Origin: Acidobacteriota bacterium
GTDB taxonomy: Bacteria; Acidobacteriota; Terriglobia; Terriglobales; Acidobacteriaceae
Length of the DNA: 11,613 bases
NCBI GenBank assembly: GCA_021779695.1
Contig: JAJYAE010000130.1
Location: 1-11,613, forward strand
Direction: 5' to 3'
In this document: piece after piece, positions 1 through 5,984 of the stretch
How positions within the stretch are numbered: position 1 is the first letter of the stretch
How the letters are laid out: every line of letters starts with the position of its first letter
The notes under the pieces: generated by a model
Told to the model about the DNA's origin: nothing
Databases searched by the model: none
Seen by the model: the letters and a program-made list of their open reading frames with translations, nothing else
Made by a program: the position numbers and the translations under genes

Positions 1-150
1 AAGGTCAAAGAAGATGCGCAATTCCGGCTTGAATGGGCTGAGAAATGTGGGATCGGATTTGAACTTCCCGAGTTCGGTCTTTCAATTGTCCCGAATGTAC
101 CGAATGTACCGAGGAATGAGGGCATAGAAAAAGCCGCTTGCGCGGCTTAA
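1..150 (+). CDS. 3' end of an unidentified protein, possibly a tyrosine integrase (partial)
   Basis: Reading frame 1 is open from the window edge to a TAA at 148-150, giving 49 residues. They include RLEWAEKCGIGFELPE and a VPNVPNVP stretch encoded by a 9-base tandem repeat (cgaatgtac twice, about 94-111). Codon choice looks coding. The stretch resembles, from memory, the C-terminal tails of acidobacterial phage-type integrases, and its position just outside the 3' end of a tRNA gene fits an integrase at its attachment site. No catalytic residues are in view, so the family is inference only. The last codons overlap the terminator hairpin of the tRNA gene on the opposite strand, so the two units converge. 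It could also be an unrelated hypothetical protein. Confidence 0.45.
   Translation, partial: KVKEDAQFRLEWAEKCGIGFELPEFGLSIVPNVPNVPRNEGIEKAACAA
128..150 (-). terminator. Rho-independent terminator of the tRNA-Pro gene
   Basis: A perfect 7-bp stem AAGCCGC / GCGGCTT (131-137 and 142-148) with a 4-base loop is followed on the minus strand by a run of five T (128-132, partly within the stem). It lies about 28 bases past the CCA end of the tRNA. On the plus strand there is no good T-run, so it serves mainly the minus-strand transcript. Confidence 0.75.
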
Positions 151-175
151 TTTCAACAAACTATGCGAGATAGAA

Positions 176-252
176 TGGTCGGGGAGAGAGGATTCGAACC
201 TCCGACCCCCTGGTCCCGAACCAGGTGCTCTACCAGGCTGAGCCACTCCCCG
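176..252 (-). tRNA. tRNA-Pro (anticodon CGG)
   Basis: The reverse complement folds into a full cloverleaf of 77 nt. The acceptor stem is CGGGGAG/CTCCCCG, the D stem GCTC/GAGC encloses AGCCTGGTA, and the anticodon stem CCTGG/CCAGG has loop TTCGGGA. A 5-base variable loop follows, then a T arm with TTCGAAT, a discriminator A and an encoded CCA (176-178). The anticodon CGG is at 216-218 and reads proline codon CCG. The C1-G72 pair and G35-G36 are as expected for proline tRNA. A terminator follows at 128-150. I see no convincing promoter upstream (positions above 252). The 3' end faces the possible integrase fragment at 1-150, so this may be an attachment site. Confidence 0.97.
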
Positions 253-794
253 AACATCGACGATGAGAAGCCGATCAGCAACATCAATGGGCTCTCAGCA
301 TTTTCGTGGTACGCCTACAGTGTAACAGAAGCCACTTGCCTCCGTCGTCCGCTTGCGGCCTACCAGCGATGTTCTTGTCGTCCTGAGAGGCATTGCGGCA
401 TCGGATCATTTGGCTGGAAACAAAGCTACGTCATGACGGCGCAGTGGACCTGGGCGGGGAGTGAAAGCTTGTTTTTTTCAAAGCACAATTGCGAGTAGCG
501 TCAACCGCTTTTGTGGTTAGAGGATTGAGGCGGTCTTACCTGCTTTAGACCGTAGACCGCAACTGGGGTTGCCCCCTTGGCTGAGACAAACAGGTAAGGC
601 TCTATTCCCCGTTCGCTACAAAAGTCTCGACCGGCAAGATCACTTTATCGGATTCTGAGCACGGCCGGTGAAGCGGAGGCGGGCCTGCTGGAGAGCATCC
701 CGTCAAGGAATAGCCGGCTGGAACTCATCGACGCCCGGCGGGGCTACGGGAAGCTATCTCGTCCGCCATAATCCATTCGCGCTATTCTCCGACG
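253..794. other. Stretch without a recognisable gene; some fold-back structure
   Basis: No frame on either strand here gives a protein that I recognise, and the short open frames lack good ribosome-binding sites. The notable content is an 8-bp perfect inverted repeat CTTACCTG/CAGGTAAG (535-542 and 591-598). It encloses GGGG/CCCC (565-568 and 572-575) and two tandem copies of tagaccg (about 545-558). The AACCGC/GTGGTT pair near 502-517 can also form a small hairpin. The region may be a decayed insertion or an untranslated structured segment. I cannot decide. Confidence 0.4.
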
Positions 795-817
795 TGGCCG
801 ATAGTTCGTATCGGCCA
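795..817. repeat. Perfect 9-bp inverted repeat (hairpin) upstream of tnpA
   Basis: TGGCCGATA (795-803) and TATCGGCCA (809-817) are exact reverse complements around a 5-base loop, GTTCG. The hairpin would be very stable. No T-run follows directly in either direction, so it is not a standard terminator. It lies about 70 bases before the likely tnpA start and may be a control or end structure of the insertion sequence. Confidence 0.6.
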
Positions 818-864
818 GAGCCACACACCTTTCTTTGTGAAGCGGATCGGTGATCTGCTGGGAC

Positions 865-1230
865 ATGAGCGAAACGGGAGTGAGGATGGTAGCGCGCCGT
901 CGGCGCAGCCGAGCCAAGGCAGAGGCTTTGGTTCAGGAGTTTGAAGCCAGCGGAGTGACACGGCAGGCGTTCTGTGCGGATCGCGGGTTGAGCGTAGCGG
1001 CGCTGGACAAGTACCGCAAGCGGCATGGTCACCGAAGAGTGGGGAGCGCAGGCCGGCTGGTGGCGGTGGAAGGGATGACGGATGTGTCGGTGGGCAAGAT
1101 CGGCAGGGCTCTGTCCGTGGAGTTAGGGAACGGGCGGCGGATCGAGGTCGGCAGTGGATTCGATGCTGCGACCCTGAAGCGCTTGCTGACCGGCGGGCCT
1201 GCAGGCAGTGCGAGGAGCGAGTGTAGCCAT
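865..1230 (+). mobile_element. IS66-family insertion sequence remnant (tnpA part only)
   Basis: A tnpA-type accessory reading frame is present, but the tnpB (IS66 Orf2) and the large tnpC transposase that normally follow are absent. Sequence after about 1195 no longer resembles IS66. I did not find terminal inverted repeats or a target-site duplication, so the limits given here only bracket the recognisable part. The element appears to be a deleted, immobile remnant. Confidence 0.6.
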
Positions 1231-1377
1231 GGCGCCGCTGCCCAAGCGGATCATCGAGAAGAGTCTGGTCTCGGACCGGATCTCCGCCACACGGAGATGG
1301 CCAGCTTTCGGGCCCTTGAACTGGGATTCAATCTGGCGCAACAAACCAATCAGGGTCTGTCTGCGGCTTACGACTGA
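886..1377 (+). pseudogene. tnpA: IS66 accessory protein TnpA-like, 3' end abnormal
   Basis: From ATG 886 the product begins MVARRRRSRAKAEALVQEFEASGV, a basic start followed by a helix-turn-helix (about residues 10-40, with SGVTRQAFCADRGLSVAALDKYRKRH). It ends its recognisable part with RRIEVGSGFDAATLKRLL, the usual C-terminal motif of IS66 TnpA (about 110 residues). The frame then runs on for some 50 unrelated residues to a stop at 1375-1377, where a normal TnpA would stop after a few more residues. This suggests a deletion or frameshift that removed the tnpA/tnpB junction. ATG 886 has GGAG five bases upstream; in-frame ATG 865 and GTG 850 are alternatives. TnpA is a small DNA-binding helper needed for IS66 transposition and has no independent catalytic role. 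Without TnpB and TnpC it should be non-functional. Confidence 0.7.
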
Positions 1378-1609
1378 GATGGGCATCCGTTGGCCCACAT
1401 GGATCAACATCATGCCCAGACGCTCGCCATGGTGGCTCAGGTTCCGACCCGTTGTGTTCGCACTATCTACTCGCTTCTCGAGAATTGGCTCGCGTGGCTC
1501 CTTCTGGTGGGTCGATCGCGCTCGTGGGATTCAACATTCGAGCACCGGTCAAGCTCATGACAATCACGAATCCGCCATCTTCCGTGTTGCAGAGTGATTG
1601 AGTTCCATT
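1378..1609. other. Spacer with no recognisable gene between the IS remnant and the permease
   Basis: Several short frames are open here on both strands, but none gives a recognisable product or has a good ribosome-binding site. The frame 1208-1597 on the plus strand (129 codons) is rich in Trp, Arg and Ser and looks random. The segment is probably degenerate mobile-element sequence. The permease gene reads toward it, and no clear terminator follows the permease stop at 1610. Confidence 0.4.
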
Positions 1610-4243
1610 TCATTCGGTTCTGAGCGCGTGCATAGGCTGAAGGCTTGCACTGCGCCAGGCCGGCAAGAGCGCGGCCAGGGTGGTTGCGAATCCCATAACG
1701 AGAACCGTGAAGATCAGGGTTACGGCATCGGCCGGCTTCACTCCAAAAAGAACGCTGGAGAGAAGCCGAGCGAGCAGAAGGAATGCCGCTAGACCCACTG
1801 CAGCGCCTGCCGCGGCCAGGCGGAACCCCTCCATGACGACGAGGGTCGCAATGCTGCTCCGCGTGGCTCCAAGTGCCATGCGAATACCGACTTCGCGCGT
1901 CCTGCTGACGGCAATGTATGCAACCAATGCGTAAATGCCGAGAGCGGACAGAAAAAGAGCAGCGCTGCCGAAGAAAATCAGAACGTCGAAGAGAAAACGG
2001 CGAATGGCAATCGAGTCCTGAATCAGCGCCGACATCGATTGTGCGAAGAAAACGCCTTGCTCCGAATCGACACTGCTGACCGCATTCCTGATCAGCCGGG
2101 CGGTTTCCTCCGGCACGTCCGGTGACTTTACGACCACAAAATTTACCGCGCTACTTCCCTGCGAGAGCGGAATGAAAATATCGGGCTGTCCGGCAAGCTC
2201 AAGAGACTTGTTATGCGTGGGAGCGACAATGCCGACCACCTGGCGCCAAACGGCCTTGGGCGGGTCCTCTATATTGATAAGCTTCCCGATTGCGTCCTGC
2301 TCGGGCCACAGCCGTTGAGCGAGGCTTTGATCGATGACCGCAACTTTGGGAGAATTCGCAGAATCGGCCGGAGCTACAAGCCTGCCGCGCAAAAGTTGCA
2401 CGCCCATGGTTTCAAGATAGCCGGAGGAGACCTCATTATAATCAGCGTTCACGCCGCTTCTTCCATTAGTAGGAGCAGTCCCCGGAATTTGCACTTCCAC
2501 GTTGTCATACTGCCCAACCAGGGGAAAGCCAGAGGACACGGCGGCAGAATCGATGCCAGGCGTGGCTCGCAGCCGATCGAGCACTTTCTTGTAGAAAAGG
2601 TCCGCGTCGGTTCTCTGCGGGTATCGCGAAGGCGGCAAAACCGTAACCGCGTACATCACATGAGCTGGACGATAGCCGGTATTGGTGGAGAGAAGATTCA
2701 GGAAAGTACGGAGCATCAAGCCTGCGCCGCTCACCAGGATGACGGCAAGCGCAACCTGACCGACAACCAGCAAGCTGCGCAGTTTGGTGCGCGGCCGACC
2801 CGCACCGGCTCGGGAGGCCTCGGAGAGAATCTCTCGTGGCGATCGCCTCAATACCTGGAACGCGTTCACCCCGCCCACCAGAATTCCGCTCAGGATGGCA
2901 AGAGCTGCTGTGAAGAGGATAGAGTCCAGACCGATCACGGCGCCGGCAAGGCGCGGCACGTCTCCCGGGGCGAGGTGAACGAGGAATTTCAGGCCGACGA
3001 TTGCCAATGGCACGGCAGCGAGGCTGCCCGCGCCGCAGAGTACGATTCCCTGCAGGATGAAGAGCCGCGCTACTCGCCAGGAGCTTGCACCTAAGGCAAG
3101 GCGTACGGCCAATTCGCCCGCGTGGGATTCGCCCCTTGACAGCAGCAGGCTGGCAATATTGCTGCAGCAAAGCAACAGCAGGAGGCCGGTGGCCGCAAAG
3201 AGGGCCAGCAGAGGCGCGTCGACCTGGTTCACGGTTTGCTCGCGAAGTGAGGAGAGGCGCGCGCTAAGGCTGGCGTTGGTAACAGGATACTCAGTCGCCA
3301 GATGCTGGCAGGCAGCTTGCAGTTGCACCTGTGCCTCGTCAAGCGGCACATTGTTCTTCAGGCGCGCAATAGCGCCGGCATTCGGATCGCCGTGCTGTTC
3401 CTTGGCCAAGTCGGCGCCTAGCGGCATCCAGTACTGCATCTGGTCGGTAGGAAGCTGTGCGCTGGTGCCAAGTTTCAATGGGAAGTTGAATCCCTTCGGC
3501 ATGACGCCCAGGACTTGGTAGCTCTCGTCGTCCATGTGTACGATTTTGCCCACAATCTCCGGATCGGCGTGGAAGCGCCGTCGCCAAAGGTCGTCGCTGA
3601 GCAGGAGAACGTGCTTGCTGGAGGTGCGGTCGAATTCCGCGGAGAACCATTCACCCAGCTGGGGCCGAACGCCTAACATCGGCAGCAGGTTGGCAGTCAC
3701 CCGAAGCCCGTACACCGACTCCGGCTCGCCCTGTCCGGTCAGGTTCGACAAGTTGTACCGATACATCGCCACATCCTGGAAGGCCGGAACGGTGGACTTC
3801 CAGTCCAGTGCGTCGCGCAGGGGAGCGGTCCAATCGCTTTGCTCGCCGGTCTTGGGAAGCCAACTGACAATCTGCACCAGCCGAGAAGGATCTCTGAAGG
3901 GTAAGGGCGCGAGGAGCACAGCGCGCACCGCAGTAAAAATCGAAGTGCCCAGGCCAAAACCCGTCGCGAGCACAAGGACCACAGCAACAGTGAAACCCGG
4001 GCTCTTGCGTAGTTGACGGCAAACCTGGTGCAGATCGTTGCCGAGCGTTTCGAGTGGGACGCGGAAGGCGCCTTTCGAAGGATCATTGGCGGCACTCCTG
4101 GACCGAGGATCGGACGCTAAGGAGTGCGTGGGCGCTGCACGCCCTGGAGCCCCAAGCCGAGCAGTTCTTATTTGTTGAATAGACGCGGAGGGGCGGAAAA
4201 AGATATATTGCGGGGCGTGCCGTGAAGCGTAGGCCGGAGGCAT
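1610..4243 (-). CDS. ABC transporter permease of the ADOP (MacB/FtsX) family
   Basis: The 877-codon frame encodes a large membrane protein of the acidobacterial duplicated orphan permease type: two FtsX permease units and two MacB-like periplasmic domains in one chain. Visible parts are QLRKSPGFT and the first membrane span (about 83-112), then a periplasmic domain (about 120-335) and three spans (about 345-370, 392-425, 438-465). A second unit starts at KLRSLLVVGQVALAVILV (487-515), followed by a second periplasmic domain (520-745) and three last spans (752-780, 800-832, 838-862). The signature GIYALVAYIAVSRTREVGIRMALGA is at 769-793. No ATP-binding partner is adjacent, as is usual for 'orphan' members; the substrate is unknown and may be a drug or lipid-like compound. 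Homology starts only near residue 64. The first 60 residues look like random sequence and ATG 4243 has no ribosome-binding site, while AGGAG-8-ATG at 4086 is one base out of frame. A 5' frameshift or a non-standard start is therefore likely. Confidence 0.85.
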   Translation of the reverse strand: MPPAYASRHAPQYIFFRPSASIQQIRTARLGAPGRAAPTHSLASDPRSRSAANDPSKGAFRVPLETLGNDLHQVCRQLRKSPGFTVAVVLVLATGFGLGTSIFTAVRAVLLAPLPFRDPSRLVQIVSWLPKTGEQSDWTAPLRDALDWKSTVPAFQDVAMYRYNLSNLTGQGEPESVYGLRVTANLLPMLGVRPQLGEWFSAEFDRTSSKHVLLLSDDLWRRRFHADPEIVGKIVHMDDESYQVLGVMPKGFNFPLKLGTSAQLPTDQMQYWMPLGADLAKEQHGDPNAGAIARLKNNVPLDEAQVQLQAACQHLATEYPVTNASLSARLSSLREQTVNQVDAPLLALFAATGLLLLLCCSNIASLLLSRGESHAGELAVRLALGASSWRVARLFILQGIVLCGAGSLAAVPLAIVGLKFLVHLAPGDVPRLAGAVIGLDSILFTAALAILSGILVGGVNAFQVLRRSPREILSEASRAGAGRPRTKLRSLLVVGQVALAVILVSGAGLMLRTFLNLLSTNTGYRPAHVMYAVTVLPPSRYPQRTDADLFYKKVLDRLRATPGIDSAAVSSGFPLVGQYDNVEVQIPGTAPTNGRSGVNADYNEVSSGYLETMGVQLLRGRLVAPADSANSPKVAVIDQSLAQRLWPEQDAIGKLINIEDPPKAVWRQVVGIVAPTHNKSLELAGQPDIFIPLSQGSSAVNFVVVKSPDVPEETARLIRNAVSSVDSEQGVFFAQSMSALIQDSIAIRRFLFDVLIFFGSAALFLSALGIYALVAYIAVSRTREVGIRMALGATRSSIATLVVMEGFRLAAAGAAVGLAAFLLLARLLSSVLFGVKPADAVTLIFTVLVMGFATTLAALLPAWRSASLQPMHALRTE
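4084..4099 (-). promoter_or_regulatory. Ribosome-binding site and ATG out of frame with the permease
   Basis: On the minus strand AGGAG (4099-4095) stands 8 bases before an ATG (4086-4084). This is the best initiation signal near the conserved permease N-terminus, but the ATG is +1 relative to the permease frame. It begins MILRKAPSAS instead of leading into the ETLGNDLHQVCRQL region. It marks where the original start probably was. Confidence 0.5.
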
Positions 4244-4280
4244 TGGTAGGCTGGTGCTGGCCTCGAACGAGAGTGCTTAC

Positions 4281-4298
4281 GTGCCGCGGCCGCAGCAC
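4281..4298. repeat. Near-palindrome in the spacer between the PilZ gene and the permease
   Basis: GTGCCGCGGCCGCAGCAC is an 18-base palindrome apart from one mismatched pair (C285/A294) and contains GCGGCCGC. It lies in the spacer upstream of the permease and has no T-run, so a regulator-binding site is more likely than a terminator. GC-rich DNA gives such palindromes by chance, so support is weak. Confidence 0.3.
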
Positions 4299-4381
4299 TG
4301 CTTGAACTTCTTCCGGGAAGGCGAGCGGAACCGGCAATGAAGAAAAGGTCAATGGGAAGACCCGGTAGAGGCGATAGATTC

Positions 4382-5377
4382 TTAATCGAAGACTGTTCTC
4401 GAGTCCCGCTCCGCTTCTTTCAATCGGTCTAAGAATCGTTCCAATGCCTTTTTGTCAGCGGCATTTCCCGTCCAGCTTTCCTGGGCGCCCAGGTCCATGG
4501 CTTTTGCCAGCACGAAGGAGAGCCCGAGACCGTCGGTACCCCAACGGATCACTCTCGACTGAACCGCCACAGCATCATCCAGATTACGTCCTTCAGCGTC
4601 AGTCCGCTGCAGAGTCATCAGCACGAGAGTCCCTGGGTACCAGCGCTCTTCTGTAAGAAGATACAGACCGCTCAAGCTCACATCAGCTACTTGATAGGCA
4701 CGCGGCGTACTGCCTGTCCAGTAATAGGCAACCAAGCCAGGAAGTGGCAAGCGTCTGGCCCGTCTCCTGTCGAGTGAGATCAAGTTCTTTAGCCAGGCCC
4801 TGAAGGCTTCGCTTCGACTTGGCCTGGATGCTGTATTAACCGCACTTTCGGAACTGGAGCTTCCAAATTGCAGGATTGACAGCCGGTCATTGAGTGGCGA
4901 CGAACTATCCGGTGCAATCCCCGAAGAACTTTCGCTGCTGACTGACGTGCCGGTCTGCACGCCTGGTGCTGTTGTGAACGATTCCGCGATGCGCTCCAGG
5001 CGCCGCTCCATCTCGTCGGCCACGCAAATTACTAGCTGATCGCCCGGCTGAGTTTGCGACGAATAGATGGTATGAGCCGGCAGCACAAGAGCACTTGCAG
5101 CTTCATCCCTCAATGGCTCCACAGAGGTTGTTGGGAAGGACTCGACTTCCTGAATTACTCGGTAATCCTTATCCAGATACAGCAGGTCGATCGGGGAGAG
5201 GCCTCTTGCTGAGGGAATCCCCCTGTACGGCATCATCCATAGCCCGCAGTCTGCTTTGATCGTCAGCCTTTCGATCATTGCACGCAGCTTCTCTATAGTT
5301 ATATCCGCGACGGTGACTCCGAGGCTCAGAAAGCTCTCTCGCGTCTGGTTGTATACGCAATATTTAGGGCTTTCCAT
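4382..5377 (-). CDS. DUF192-like and PilZ two-domain protein
   Basis: ATG 5377 is chosen because GGGAGG (5393-5388) precedes it by 10 bases and because similarity starts right after it; this gives 331 residues. An in-frame GTG at 5443 would add 22 residues that look non-conserved. The N-terminal half (about residues 5-120 from this start) resembles DUF192/UPF0127: YNQTRESFLSLGVTVAD, CGLWMMPYRGIP, SPIDLLYLDKDYRVIQEVESFP and a closing LVLPAHTI...GDQLVIC. A Ser/Thr-rich linker follows (about 140-190). The C-terminal PilZ domain (about 203-290) carries the RxxxR motif in DRRRARR and the D-x-S-x-x-G motif in DVSLSGL, the two elements that bind cyclic di-GMP in PilZ proteins. The C-terminus is charged and helical. 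It has no signal peptide and is likely cytoplasmic. The position after the Tad operon suggests a c-di-GMP-linked role in pilus control, which is inference. Confidence 0.85.
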   Translation of the reverse strand: MESPKYCVYNQTRESFLSLGVTVADITIEKLRAMIERLTIKADCGLWMMPYRGIPSARGLSPIDLLYLDKDYRVIQEVESFPTTSVEPLRDEAASALVLPAHTIYSSQTQPGDQLVICVADEMERRLERIAESFTTAPGVQTGTSVSSESSSGIAPDSSSPLNDRLSILQFGSSSSESAVNTASRPSRSEAFRAWLKNLISLDRRRARRLPLPGLVAYYWTGSTPRAYQVADVSLSGLYLLTEERWYPGTLVLMTLQRTDAEGRNLDDAVAVQSRVIRWGTDGLGLSFVLAKAMDLGAQESWTGNAADKKALERFLDRLKEAERDSRTVFD

Positions 5378-5557
5378 CAAACCTGGTCCTCCCGGAGACC
5401 GTCTGCTCACCGGCAATTCAATGTCATTACGCACTTCGATCACAGCCCTATCTTGAAGTAGCTCTATCTGTTTCTGAGCGACAAACCTGCTACGCGCTCA
5501 ATCTAAGCCGACTGACCGCCGCAGCCTCCTCATTGACATTGCGCACTGAGCCTGCAA

Positions 5558-5603
5558 AATCGCGACTCCTTCCATTCAAAGGAGAGGCGCGGCAGTCGCG
5601 ATT
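5558..5603 (-). terminator. Long inverted repeat, probable terminator of the Tad operon
   Basis: AATCGCGACT (5558-5567) and AGTCGCGATT (5594-5603) are perfect 10-base inverted repeats around a 26-base loop. The loop can form an alternative hairpin CTCCTT/AAGGAG (5566-5571 and 5579-5584). On the minus strand the second arm runs into ATTTT, a short T-run. It sits after the last small gene of the Tad operon and before the PilZ gene, so it probably separates the two units. The weak T-run leaves open a regulator site or an RNA-stability element. The spacer 5378-5682 otherwise holds nothing I recognise. Confidence 0.5.
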
Positions 5604-5682
5604 CAAACTGTAGCCAAAGGGAGGAGCGAGAGAGTGTTCAGTGTCGATGGACTCAAGCGCCCACCCGCTCACCCATTGACAA

Positions 5683-5778
5683 TTACTTCACCCGTGTGCG
5701 GCGGCGCTGAATCAGGATGACAAGCACGATGACAAACAAGACACCTGAAACGACACGAATAATTGTTGTAGTGTCCAT
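5683..5778 (-). CDS. 31-residue single-span membrane protein, copy 1 of a tandem pair
   Basis: ATG 5778 to TAA 5683 encodes 31 residues: a short N-terminus MDTTTII, one hydrophobic helix (about residues 6-23, VVSGVLFVIVLVILI) and a strongly basic tail QRRRTRVK. AGGG lies 7 bases before the ATG, with a second AAGGA directly in front. It shares 25 of 31 residues with copy 2, including the whole tail, yet 16 of those 25 shared residues use different codons. Such a pattern means the protein sequence is under selection. By the positive-inside rule the tail should be cytoplasmic and the N-terminus outside. It is too short for a Flp pilin and lacks the pilin cleavage motif. No function is known to me. 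Position and strand suggest an accessory of the TadB/TadC inner-membrane platform. Confidence 0.8.
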   Translation of the reverse strand: MDTTTIIRVVSGVLFVIVLVILIQRRRTRVK

Positions 5779-5867
5779 TCCTTTTCCCTTTCGTTTTGCA
5801 GATAGTGATCCTGGTTACCCTTGCCGCATTGGCGAAGGTACTTCACGAGTTCTCGCGGGCGTCTCGA

Positions 5868-5963
5868 TTACTTAACCCGAGTACGCCGACGCTGGATCAG
5901 TATCGCAAGCACAAGCACGAAAAGCACGCCTGCGACAACGCGAATAACAGTCACCTGGTCCAT
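5868..5963 (-). CDS. 31-residue single-span membrane protein, copy 2 of a tandem pair
   Basis: ATG 5963 to TAA 5868 encodes 31 residues starting MDQVTVIRVVAG, with a membrane helix (about 6-23) and the same tail QRRRTRVK as copy 1. GGGAG (5975-5971) stands 7 bases before the ATG, an ideal ribosome-binding site. The ATG is 21 bases after the tadC stop, so it belongs to the same transcript. The differences from copy 1 are at residues 3, 4, 6, 11, 17 and 20, mostly conservative (Ile/Val, Ser/Ala, Ile/Leu, Val/Ala). The 89-base spacer between the copies holds no further frame that I can support. Function unknown; a small subunit of the pilus platform or an unrelated membrane peptide are both possible. 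Confidence 0.82.
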   Translation of the reverse strand: MDQVTVIRVVAGVLFVLVLAILIQRRRTRVK

Positions 5964-5984
5964 TCTGTCTCTCCCTTCTCTCTA

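Noticed and set aside
163..498. A 111-codon plus-strand frame starting MRDRMVGERGFEPPTPWSRTRC
   Set aside because: Its first part is the antisense of the tRNA-Pro gene, a well-known source of false proteins with GFEPPTPWSRT-type sequence.
1123..1413. A 96-codon minus-strand frame starting MMLIHVGQRMPISVV
   Set aside because: It overlaps the conserved tnpA C-terminus in antisense and shows no recognisable domain.
2213..3094. A 293-codon open frame on the plus strand
   Set aside because: It lies wholly antisense to the ADOP permease, whose protein motifs are clear. The product is His/Arg/Gln-rich and resembles nothing; it is a shadow frame of a GC-rich gene.
5490..5672. A 60-codon minus-strand frame between the micro-genes and the PilZ gene
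   Set aside because: It starts with GTG without a ribosome-binding site, spans the inverted repeat at 5558-5603 and has no protein-like features.
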